Of a stretch of 64,000 bases of DNA, positions 32,429 to 39,657 are shown piece by piece. Each line of letters opens with the position of its first letter. The stretch's first letter is position 1. Under the pieces are notes generated by a model. The model was not told where the DNA came from and made no database searches. It saw only the letters and a list, made by a program, of their open reading frames with translations. This DNA is from CAYLLN01 sp964384375 (lineage in GTDB: Bacteria > Planctomycetota > Planctomycetia > Pirellulales > Pirellulaceae). The position numbers and the translations under genes were made by a program. Location: positions 1 through 64,000 of the forward strand of contig CAYLLN010000011.1 in NCBI GenBank assembly GCA_964384375.1, read 5' to 3'.

Positions 32429-32462
32429 GTCTCCTGTCCCCTGACTCCTGTCCTCCTGCCTC
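32429..32462. repeat. TCTCCTGTCCCCTGACTCCTG repeat arm
   Basis: Degenerate (T)CCTG-type units (TCTCCTG, CCCCTGAC, TCCTG, TCCTCCTG) stand just before the GTG start of the helicase gene. The same family sits inside the coding region at 37861-37899. Confidence 0.82.
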
Positions 32463-32477
32463 TGCTACCCTAATACC

Positions 32478-34544
32478 GTGACAACCGTCCACGAAATCCT
32501 TGGTCCCGGCGGCCGCATTGCCGCACGCCTCGCGCACTACGAGCAGCGGCCACAGCAACTGGAAATGGCTGAGGCGGTCGCGCAGGCGCTCGCGAGCGAA
32601 AAGCACCTCGTGGCCGAAGCGGGAACCGGCGTCGGTAAGAGCTTCGCGTACCTCGTGCCGGCCATTCTGCACGCAACCGCGGAGCCCCCCGCTCCCCCCA
32701 GCACGAACGATGACGCCGACGAAGACTCCCCGAAGCCGCGACGGCGAATTGTCATTTCAACGCATACGATCAGCCTGCAAGAGCAGCTCATCACGAAAGA
32801 CCTGCCCCTGCTGCGGGCGGTCATTCCGCAGGAATTCACTGCCGTGCTCGTCAAAGGTCGCGGCAACTACCTGAGCCTCCGCAGGATGAATAGCGCGGCG
32901 GAGCGGATGGTCAGCCTCTTCTCAGACGAGGAGGAGCATCGCGACTTGCGGCAGATCATCGCCTGGTCGAAGAAGACGGGGGACGGCTCGCTCAGCGACC
33001 TGTCCTTTCGCCCGCGACCGAGCGTGTGGGACGAGGTGCAAAGCGATAGCAGCAATTGCCTGGGGAGGAAGTGCAAGACGCACAAGGATTGCTTCTACTT
33101 CCGCGCCCGCCGCCGGGTTCACAACGCTCAGATTCTCGTCGTCAATCACGCCTTGTTCTTCAGCGACCTCGCCCTGCGGCGCGTCGGCGCGAGCATCCTC
33201 CCCGACTACGAAGCGGTCATCTTCGACGAGGCCCACAACCTGGAAGCGGTCGCCGGCGATCACTTGGGACTCGGCGTCACGTCGGGCCAGGTGCAGTATC
33301 TACTGCACAAGCTTTACAACGACCGGACGAACAAGGGGCTGCTTGTCACTCGCAAACTCCGCGAGGCGCAAGACCTCGTCGTCGATTGCTACCACCACGC
33401 CGACGATTTCTTTGCCGATGTCCGCACACTAGCCCGAAGCGTAAGCGAGGGGAGCAGCCTGCGAGTCCACAAACCGGACGCAGTCGAGAACCAACTCAGT
33501 CCCGCTCTCGTTCGCCTCGCGAAAGAACTGCAACGGGCAGCACGCGAGATCGAAAGCGAATCCGAGAAGCTCGACTTCACTTCGGCCCACGAACGTCTCA
33601 TGGCCCTTGCCGGCGACGTGACCCACTGGGTCGAGCAGCAAACGGAAGGGGATGTGTATTGGATCGAATCGACGAGTGCCGGCCGCGGACGGCCGAAGGT
33701 GTCGCTCAGTTCAGCGCCGATCGACGTTGGCCCAGTCCTTCGCGAGCATTTGTTCTCGAAGACCAAGACCGTCGTTCTCACCAGTGCGACGCTCGCCGTC
33801 GGTCAGCCGCCGAGCTTCGACTTTTTCAAGTCGCGTCTCGGCCTGACGAGCAGCAAGTCGCTGCAGGCGGGGAGCCCGTTCAACTTTCGCGAGCAAGCGC
33901 AGCTTGTGCTCGTGCGCGGCATGCCCGATCCGAGTGCCGACAAACAGCGGTTTGAACGGCGGAGCGTCGAGATCATCAAGCGATACGTCCAGCGGACGGA
34001 CGGGCACGCGTTCGTGCTGTTCACGAGTTACGATTCGCTCCGCAAAGCGGCTGCGGAACTCACGCCGTGGCTCGCCACTCGCGACTTGGCTCTCTATAGC
34101 CAAGCCGATGGCACGCCCCGGACGACGATGGTCGAGCAGTTCAAAGCGAATCCGCGCGGCGTGCTCCTCGGGACCGATAGTTTCTGGCAAGGGGTCGATG
34201 TACCCGGAGACGCCCTGACGAACGTCATCATTACGAAGCTGCCGTTCAGCGTTCCCGATCAACCGCTCTTGGAAGCTCGCTTGGAGGCGATTCGGGCGGC
34301 CGGCGGCAACCCCTTCCGGGATTACCAATTGCCCGCGGCGGTGATAAAACTGCGGCAGGGATTCGGCCGTCTGATTCGCACGCAGCGCGACCGGGGGATC
34401 GTGGTGATCCTCGACCCGCGAATCAAAACGAAGCCCTACGGCCGCGTGTTTTTGCAGTCGCTTCCCGAATGCACCGTGGTCGAGGAGCCGGCCGAAGCTG
34501 CCGACGAGGCCGCCAGCCGGACCGCTGACCCGCTCGATTTCTGA
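32478..34544 (+). CDS. dinG: DinG-like ATP-dependent DNA helicase, altered Fe-S ligand set
   Basis: A 688-residue superfamily-2 helicase of the DinG/XPD type. Motif I is VAEAGTGVGKSFAYL (lysine 54), the DEAH box is VIFDEAHNLE, and the C-terminal motifs GTDSFWQGVDVPGD and QGFGRLIRTQRDRGIVVILD are present. The Fe-S domain is recognisable: Cys194, Cys199 and Cys205 (NCLGRKCKTHKDC) match the spacing of three E. coli DinG ligands. The first ligand, normally Cys in GRGNYLC, is Ser133 (GRGNYLSLRR). Residues 318-325 (LARSVSEG) are encoded by a repeat insertion. The start is a GTG at 32478 in the trailing end of a repeat. The role is presumably unwinding of stalled or structured DNA. Confidence 0.92.
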   Translation: MTTVHEILGPGGRIAARLAHYEQRPQQLEMAEAVAQALASEKHLVAEAGTGVGKSFAYLVPAILHATAEPPAPPSTNDDADEDSPKPRRRIVISTHTISLQEQLITKDLPLLRAVIPQEFTAVLVKGRGNYLSLRRMNSAAERMVSLFSDEEEHRDLRQIIAWSKKTGDGSLSDLSFRPRPSVWDEVQSDSSNCLGRKCKTHKDCFYFRARRRVHNAQILVVNHALFFSDLALRRVGASILPDYEAVIFDEAHNLEAVAGDHLGLGVTSGQVQYLLHKLYNDRTNKGLLVTRKLREAQDLVVDCYHHADDFFADVRTLARSVSEGSSLRVHKPDAVENQLSPALVRLAKELQRAAREIESESEKLDFTSAHERLMALAGDVTHWVEQQTEGDVYWIESTSAGRGRPKVSLSSAPIDVGPVLREHLFSKTKTVVLTSATLAVGQPPSFDFFKSRLGLTSSKSLQAGSPFNFREQAQLVLVRGMPDPSADKQRFERRSVEIIKRYVQRTDGHAFVLFTSYDSLRKAAAELTPWLATRDLALYSQADGTPRTTMVEQFKANPRGVLLGTDSFWQGVDVPGDALTNVIITKLPFSVPDQPLLEARLEAIRAAGGNPFRDYQLPAAVIKLRQGFGRLIRTQRDRGIVVILDPRIKTKPYGRVFLQSLPECTVVEEPAEAADEAASRTADPLDF
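33429..33450 (+). repeat. GCCCGAAGCGTAAGCGAGG element inside the dinG-like gene
   Basis: The 22-bp element is in frame and encodes LARSVSEG (318-325). It is a variant of the intergenic copy at 6312-6333, where ACGCGTCAGC replaces AAGCGTAAGC. Confidence 0.8.
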
Positions 34545-34554
34545 AAGGCCATCC

Positions 34555-35127
34555 ATGCGTACTTTGCTGCTCGCTTCCTGTGCTTTCCTCACGCTCGCTA
34601 CTGCCGCTGGCGGCCAGGAGACGCTGCCGATCGCCCTGGTGAACCTCGACCGCATCTTCAAGGATCACAAGCCGTTTCAGGACAAGCTGGTGCCGATCAA
34701 GGAGGGGGTGCAGGAGATGGAGAAGAAGGCCCAGCTCCGGCAGATTGAGCTCGAGACGGTGGTGACGCAGCTTCGCAAGGCTCAACCGGGCACGCCGGAA
34801 GCACAACGTCTGCAGCAGCAAGCGGTGAAGCTGCAAACCGACCTGCAGCAGTTCGTCGCCAAGGAGCGGGAGACGCTGCAGAAACGGGAGGCGACGGCCC
34901 ACCTGGAACTCTATCGCCAGGTTGAAGAGGAAGTGAAGAAATACTGCAAAGAGAAGGGGATCAAGCTCGTCATTCGGCAGCAGGAGACTTCGCTCGATGA
35001 GAACCAGCCGTTGCCGGAAATTCTCAAGGCTCTCAATCGGGGCATCGTCTTCGAGGACGGGCTTGACATTACAAGCGACATTCTCAAGGCGCTCGACGCC
35101 CGCAACGGAGCGGGCGCGAAGCCGTAG
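34555..35127 (+). CDS. OmpH/Skp-like periplasmic chaperone (copy 1)
   Basis: 190 residues with a signal peptide (MRTLLLASCAFLTLATAAGG). An OmpH-type start (PIALVNLDRIFKDHKPFQDK) is followed by a long Glu/Lys/Gln coiled coil (about 45-150) and a short strand motif (KGIKLVIRQQE). Skp holds unfolded outer-membrane proteins as a trimer. A second member lies at 55301-56053 next to lpxC. This copy starts ten bases after the helicase gene and is followed by an inverted repeat, so it is not in an outer-membrane assembly operon. Confidence 0.88.
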   Translation: MRTLLLASCAFLTLATAAGGQETLPIALVNLDRIFKDHKPFQDKLVPIKEGVQEMEKKAQLRQIELETVVTQLRKAQPGTPEAQRLQQQAVKLQTDLQQFVAKERETLQKREATAHLELYRQVEEEVKKYCKEKGIKLVIRQQETSLDENQPLPEILKALNRGIVFEDGLDITSDILKALDARNGAGAKP

Positions 35128-35155
35128 TGATCGGTGATCGAAGAATTGATCGTTT

Positions 35156-35250
35156 CAACGCAAAGGCGCCAAGCTCGCAAAGGTCGCGAAGTTCCGATGC
35201 TGCTGGTAAGCTCTTTGCGGCCTTGGCGTTCCTTTGCGGTCTTTGCGTTA
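35156..35250. repeat. Inverted repeat, AACGCAAAGGCGC family
   Basis: The left arm (35156-35191) is CAACGCAAAGGCGCC, AAGCTCGCAAAGG and TCGCGAAG. The right arm (35211-35250) is the imperfect reverse complement ending CTTTGCGGTCTTTGCGTTA. It sits between genes 34555 and 35278. The same family is at 39487-39571 and 52984-53071. Reading frames that run through it (LRPWRSFAVFALK) are spurious here. Confidence 0.92.
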
Positions 35251-35277
35251 AAAACTGGGCACGATCAGGAGTGGGCA

Positions 35278-36480
35278 ATGATTCGAGCAGCGGTTTTCTC
35301 GACGTTTGTCATGTTGGCGGCGGGAGCAATCGCCGCGGAGGTCGAATTCAAGGACCAGGAACTTCCGACGAAGCTCACCGTCGGCTATGCCGTGCGCCTG
35401 ATCGACATAAACGGCGACCAGCGCCTCGACATCGCGATTGTCGATTCCGACCGCATCCTGTGGCTGGAGAATCCGAACTGGACGGAGCACGTGATCCTGC
35501 AAGGACAAACGAAGAAGGACAATGTCTGTTTTGCGCCGCACGACATCGACGGCGATGGTCAGCTTGATTTTGCCGTCGGAGCCGATTGGCGGCCGGCTGA
35601 TACCAAGACCGGCGGCACGATCCAGTGGATCACCGGCGGCAAGACCCCGGCTGGATCGTGGTCGCGGCACCCGATCGGCGAGCACCCGACGACCCACCGC
35701 ATGAACTTCGCCGATCTCGACCTTGACGGCAAACCGGAGCTGATCGTTTCGCCGTTGATGGGCAAGGACACGACACGGCCGAACTTTGCCGAGAATGGCA
35801 CGCCGCTCCTGGCCTACAAGATTCCTGCCGATCCAGTGAAAGGACCTTGGGAGCCGCAGGTGTTGTGCGATGACGTGCATGTCTCGCACAACTTTCAGGT
35901 CGTGGACATCGACGGCGACAAGCAGCCGGAAATCCTACTCGTCAGCTTCGAGGGAGTGAGCCTGCTGGAACGGCCCAAGGACAGCGGCAAGTGGAAGCGA
36001 ACGCTCATTGGCGCAGGCAACCAGGAAACGAGCCCCAACAAGGGAGCCAGCGAAATCAAGCTCGGCAAGCTGGCTGGCGGCAAGGACTATATCGCCACGA
36101 TCGAGCCGTGGCACGGGCACCAGGTGGTTGTCTATACGCGGCCAAGCGAAGGGACGCTCTGGACTCGTCGCGTTCTCGATGAAGACCTCAAGTGGGGCCA
36201 TGCGGTCGCGTGTGCGAACCTCGACGGCGACGAGGACGACGAACTGGTGATTGGCGTACGCGACAACGCCAGCGACGCGTCGAAGTGCGGCGTCCGCATC
36301 TACGATCCGCAAGATGCCGCGGCGGGCAAGTGGTCGCGGCAGATCGTCGATCCGGGAAGCGTCGCGGTCGAAGATCTCGTCGCCGGCGATCTGAACGGCG
36401 ACGGCAAGCCCGATGTCGTTGCCGTCGGCCGGGCGACGCATAATGTCAAGATTTACTGGAATGGCACAAGCGACAAATGA
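35278..36480 (+). CDS. Secreted FG-GAP/VCBS-repeat protein
   Basis: 400 residues with a signal peptide (MIRAAVFSTFVMLAAGAIAA). Six or more beta-propeller blades carry calcium-type loops of the form DxNGDxxLD: DINGDQRLDIAI, DIDGDGQLDFAV, DLDLDGKPELIV, DIDGDKQPEILL, LDGDEDDELVIG and DLNGDGKPDVVA. This predicts a seven-bladed propeller of the aldos-2-ulose dehydratase/integrin-like kind. Such proteins occur widely in Planctomycetes; enzymatic activity is not shown. AGGAG before the ATG at 35278 supports this start. The stop codon lies inside the left arm of a repeat at 36470. Confidence 0.9.
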   Translation: MIRAAVFSTFVMLAAGAIAAEVEFKDQELPTKLTVGYAVRLIDINGDQRLDIAIVDSDRILWLENPNWTEHVILQGQTKKDNVCFAPHDIDGDGQLDFAVGADWRPADTKTGGTIQWITGGKTPAGSWSRHPIGEHPTTHRMNFADLDLDGKPELIVSPLMGKDTTRPNFAENGTPLLAYKIPADPVKGPWEPQVLCDDVHVSHNFQVVDIDGDKQPEILLVSFEGVSLLERPKDSGKWKRTLIGAGNQETSPNKGASEIKLGKLAGGKDYIATIEPWHGHQVVVYTRPSEGTLWTRRVLDEDLKWGHAVACANLDGDEDDELVIGVRDNASDASKCGVRIYDPQDAAAGKWSRQIVDPGSVAVEDLVAGDLNGDGKPDVVAVGRATHNVKIYWNGTSDK

Positions 36481-36565
36481 CAAGTGATAGTGACCAGTCA
36501 TCGGCCACTATGGCGAACCCTGCCGCGCCAGTATTGTCACTTGTCATTGGTCCCTGGTCACTTGG
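36470..36565. repeat. Inverted repeat, GTCACTTGTCATTGG family
   Basis: The left arm (36470-36508) contains AAATGACAAGTGATAGTGACCAG and the right arm (36531-36565) contains TTGTCACTTGTCATTGG, then TCCCTGGTCACTTGG. The arms are imperfect reverse complements. The left arm includes the stop codon of the upstream gene. Related to 2628-2775 and 62067-62101. Confidence 0.88.
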
Positions 36566-36582
36566 ATTTGTGTCGCGACCGC

Positions 36583-37422
36583 ATGTTGGACAACTGCCCC
36601 TTCCGCTCGCTGAAACATGGCGATCTTACGATCGAAGGCTACTCGCGCGCGGCCGTGCAGTCGTACTGGCGAATCCCCGAACTGCGGCTCGGTTTTGATC
36701 TGGGGGCCCAGCCCTGGGACTTCATGGGGACGCCCGCCTGGTTCATTTCGCACACGCACCTCGACCACGTGGCGGCCCTGCCGATCTACGTGGCGCGACG
36801 GCGGATGATGAAGATGGACCCGCCGGTGATCTACCTGCCGGAGCACGCAATCGACCTCGTGCAGCACGTGCTCAAGGCGTTTCAGCGGCTCGATCGCGGC
36901 CGGCTGCCGTGCGAGCTGGTCGCCGTGCGTCCCGGCGACGAAATCGAGCTGTCGCGCGAGCTGGCCGTGAGCGTCTGCGCGACGCGGCACACGGTCCCAT
37001 CGGTCGGCTTCGTAGTCTGGCAGCGGCGGAAGAAGCTGAAGACCGAGTACGAAGGCCTGACCGGCGATCAGATTCGGGACATTCGACTGTCGGGCGTCGA
37101 AGTCTCCGAAGAGCGGCGTTTTCCGCTCTTGGCCTACACCGGCGACACGGCTCCCGAAGGGCTAGACGCGAACCCGGCGATGTACGAGGCGAAGGTGCTC
37201 ATCACCGAGATGTCGTTCGTCGCGCCGAGCCATCGCAAGGAAAAGATCCACAAGCACGGCCACCTGCACCTCGACGACTTCGTCGAGCGGCGGGACCGTT
37301 TTCAGAACGAGCTGGTGATCGCCGCCCACTTCAGCACGCGCTATCACGACAAGCAGATCGTCCACTTCGTACGCAAAGCGCTGCCGGACTTCCTCGGCGG
37401 CCGGCTGCATTTGTGGCTGTAA
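36583..37422 (+). CDS. RNase Z-like metallo-beta-lactamase fold hydrolase
   Basis: 279 residues with the metal motif FISHTHLDHVAALP (HxHxDH). TRHTVPSVGFVVWQRRKK follows, then LLAYTGDTAPEGLDANPAMY (Asp ligand), LITEMSFVAPSHRKEKIHKH and a final His in VIAAHFSTRYHDKQI. This is the RNase Z/arylsulfatase-like branch of the superfamily; these ends match the GHL and FSxRY motifs of tRNA 3'-endonucleases. It may process tRNA 3' ends or be a plain phosphodiesterase. I chose the ATG at 36583, after the repeat, since the frame upstream is repeat-encoded. It ends four bases before the convergent gene. Confidence 0.85.
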   Translation: MLDNCPFRSLKHGDLTIEGYSRAAVQSYWRIPELRLGFDLGAQPWDFMGTPAWFISHTHLDHVAALPIYVARRRMMKMDPPVIYLPEHAIDLVQHVLKAFQRLDRGRLPCELVAVRPGDEIELSRELAVSVCATRHTVPSVGFVVWQRRKKLKTEYEGLTGDQIRDIRLSGVEVSEERRFPLLAYTGDTAPEGLDANPAMYEAKVLITEMSFVAPSHRKEKIHKHGHLHLDDFVERRDRFQNELVIAAHFSTRYHDKQIVHFVRKALPDFLGGRLHLWL

Positions 37423-37425
37423 GCA

Positions 37426-39414
37426 TTACTTGCTCCAAACCCAGCGGAACAAGTTTCGCGCATCGACGTACCTCGCGTCGGACGATGTCGAACCGAGCAC
37501 CACGACGACTAGCTCGCGTCCGTCGCGCTCGCCGCAGGCAATGAGGCACGCGCCGGCAGCGTCCGTCGTGCCAGTCTTCACACCCAGATAGCCTTCGATG
37601 CCTAGCAGCCGATTCGTGTTCTTCCAGATGACATTCCGCTCATAGCCACCAGGACCAACCAGCTTCGTGCCGTGCTGGCGAGTCGAGATGACCCTGCGAA
37701 GCAGTGGCAACTGCAAGGCGGCGCTGGCCAGTTTGAGCTGATCCCGTGCCGACGACTTGTGCTCCTTGGCAGTCAGGCCGTGCGGGTTTTCGTATTGCGT
37801 GTCAGCCAGGCCTAGCTTCTCGGCTTGGCGGTTCATTTCGGCGACAAATGCCGCAGCCGGCTCTTGACCTTTGATTCCTGATTCCTGACTCCTGTTTCCA
37901 AAATGCTCCGCCAGTGCCGTCGCCGCGTCGTTTCCCGAAGGCAGCATCAGGCCATACAGCAACTCGTCAACGCTCACTTGCTCCCCCTCGCGTACATCGG
38001 CCGTCGAGCCGATCGTTTTGTCGGCCGCGGCTGAGAACGTGACGACTTCGCTGAGCACCTTCGGGTCAGCCTCAGCGAGCTTGCAGACGATGTAGGCCGT
38101 CATCAGCTTTGTCGTACTGGCGATGTCGAGCTTCTCCTCCGCTTTCTCGCCAAATAGTAGTTCCCCCGTTTTCGCATCGCCGATTGCCCAGGCCTTGCAT
38201 GTCACGAGCGGCGGGCCGTCGAGCTTCTCTCTAGGCTGGCGAGGGAGTTCGGCAGTGTTGACCGTTTCCGGCGCGGCAACCGCCTCAGCTTCAACGAGGG
38301 GGCCAAGGGCCTTGAAGGTGTCCGGGCCAACATCGCCGCTCGCTTCTAGGCTCTTCGATCGCTGGAAGGCCTGCACGGCTGCTTTCGTTGCCGGGCCATA
38401 GTCGCCGTCGATCGAAAGCTCCGGCGACGGATCGAGCCGGGCGTTCAGTGTCCGCTGCACGGCTTGGACGAGCTCGCCGGACGCGCCGAGCTTCAGCACG
38501 TCATCCGCTGGTTTGGATTCAGCGGTCTGTCCTTTCTCGAAGTGGTCGAACGCGGCCAGGGCGATCTTCGACGTTAGCACTTCGGCCGCATTCTCGTCCG
38601 TCCAGCGCTGGTCCTTGTTGTCGCGTGTGAGTACGCACAGAGCGATCGATCCGCTCTTGGCTTCAATGATGCCCGCTGCCGTGCGTACCGCGGCAACCGA
38701 GCCGGTCTTGTGGGCGACCTTCGTTCCTGCCGGCAGCAGCTTGGGAATCCGCTTGTCCTCGCACGTCCGCAAGTGAGCCAGCATCTCGTCGCAAGCCGCC
38801 GGCGTGACGAGTTTTTTCGCGTGCAGATCCTCGAGGAGCCGGATCATGTCGCTGGCGGTTGTGCTTCCCAGGCCAAACTCTTTGCTTCGCTCGGGAAAAA
38901 TCGAGCTCCCCTGGCGAAAGACGAAGCTATGCACCTTGGTGTTGGGCAGGCCGAGTTTCTCCATCGTCTCGGCCGTTGCCGGGAGGCCGATCTTGGCCAG
39001 CACGAGGTTCGTCGCCGTATTGTCCGAGTAGGCAATCATCAGCCGGACCGCATCGCGGAGCGAAATGGCCGTGCCCCCCGAGAAGTGCGTCGTCAGAATG
39101 CCGCTGCCGGGAACTTTGTCCTCGTCCTTGAGCGTCACCTTCTCCGCCAGGTCGATCTTCCCCTCAGCCGCCCGCCGATACGCTTCGATCATCACCGGGA
39201 ACTTGATGAGGCTGGCCGTCGGCATCGACACGTCGGCCTGATGCACGAACGACTCGCCAGTTTTCAGATGCTTGATTGCAACGGCAACCTTCCCCTCGTG
39301 CGCCGTGATGAGCGGCATCACGCGGTCCGCGAGCGACTGGGCGTGTAGAGCTTGCGGACCAACGAAGGCCGCGATGCCGAGCGCAAATGTGTAGAGCAAA
39401 CGATGGAGCGTCAT
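37426..39414 (-). CDS. Fusion of class A beta-lactamase-like domain, peptidoglycan-binding domain and D,D-carboxypeptidase
   Basis: 662 residues with a signal peptide (about 1-25). Residues 28-295 are a class A beta-lactamase-like serine hydrolase: SLIK (68-71), SDN (130-132) and KTG (236-238). No ExxLN loop is visible, so it may not hydrolyse beta-lactams efficiently. Residues about 305-371 are a PG_binding_1 domain (LKLGASGELVQAVQRTLNAR, then AVQAFQRSKSL). Residues about 400-662 are an S11 D-alanyl-D-alanine carboxypeptidase with STTK (433-436), SGN (493-495) and KTG. Residues 506-519 (GNRSQESGIKGQEP) are encoded by a repeat insertion after the SGN motif. A single periplasmic protein with two serine acyl-transferase sites and a wall-binding module fits peptidoglycan trimming. 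Confidence 0.92.
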   Translation of the reverse strand: MTLHRLLYTFALGIAAFVGPQALHAQSLADRVMPLITAHEGKVAVAIKHLKTGESFVHQADVSMPTASLIKFPVMIEAYRRAAEGKIDLAEKVTLKDEDKVPGSGILTTHFSGGTAISLRDAVRLMIAYSDNTATNLVLAKIGLPATAETMEKLGLPNTKVHSFVFRQGSSIFPERSKEFGLGSTTASDMIRLLEDLHAKKLVTPAACDEMLAHLRTCEDKRIPKLLPAGTKVAHKTGSVAAVRTAAGIIEAKSGSIALCVLTRDNKDQRWTDENAAEVLTSKIALAAFDHFEKGQTAESKPADDVLKLGASGELVQAVQRTLNARLDPSPELSIDGDYGPATKAAVQAFQRSKSLEASGDVGPDTFKALGPLVEAEAVAAPETVNTAELPRQPREKLDGPPLVTCKAWAIGDAKTGELLFGEKAEEKLDIASTTKLMTAYIVCKLAEADPKVLSEVVTFSAAADKTIGSTADVREGEQVSVDELLYGLMLPSGNDAATALAEHFGNRSQESGIKGQEPAAAFVAEMNRQAEKLGLADTQYENPHGLTAKEHKSSARDQLKLASAALQLPLLRRVISTRQHGTKLVGPGGYERNVIWKNTNRLLGIEGYLGVKTGTTDAAGACLIACGERDGRELVVVVLGSTSSDARYVDARNLFRWVWSK
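37861..37899. repeat. TTCCTGATTCCTGACTCCTG repeat inside a CDS
   Basis: Degenerate TTCCTG/ACTCCTG units run in frame through the carboxypeptidase gene, encoding NRSQESGIKGQE on the minus strand. It is the same family as 32429-32462. Ordinary S11 enzymes have no insertion at this site. Confidence 0.88.
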
Positions 39415-39486
39415 GTCGTACTTTCACTCAGGTTCGTAGACTAAAGCCCAGCCTGACCAGTTTGCGGCTCAGGATCGACCTATTCA

Positions 39487-39571
39487 AACGCAAAGTCGCA
39501 GAGGTAGCAAAGGCGCAAAGCAGCACTTGGGATCTCTGCGACCTCTGCGCCCTTTGCGACTTTGCGTTAAA
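39487..39571. repeat. Inverted repeat, AACGCAAAGTCGC family
   Basis: The left arm (39487-39520) is AACGCAAAGTCGCAGAGG and onward to GCGCAAAG. The right arm (39534-39571) mirrors it and ends CTTTGCGACTTTGCGTTAAA. It lies in the gap between the carboxypeptidase fusion and the DUF1501 gene. Small reading frames through it (LCDLCALCDFALKE) are spurious. Confidence 0.92.
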
Positions 39572-39657
39572 AGAGCGGGCTACGGGTAACTGTTTGGCAG
39601 CTATGCGGATTGCTTCGCTGGCGTTTCAGGCTTTTGTAGGTTCTACCGCTAAACCGT

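Noticed and set aside
35134..35277. 48-codon extension of the FG-GAP gene through a repeat
   Set aside because: The signal peptide and AGGAG site are at 35278. The extension is encoded by the inverted repeat and is not signal-like in order.
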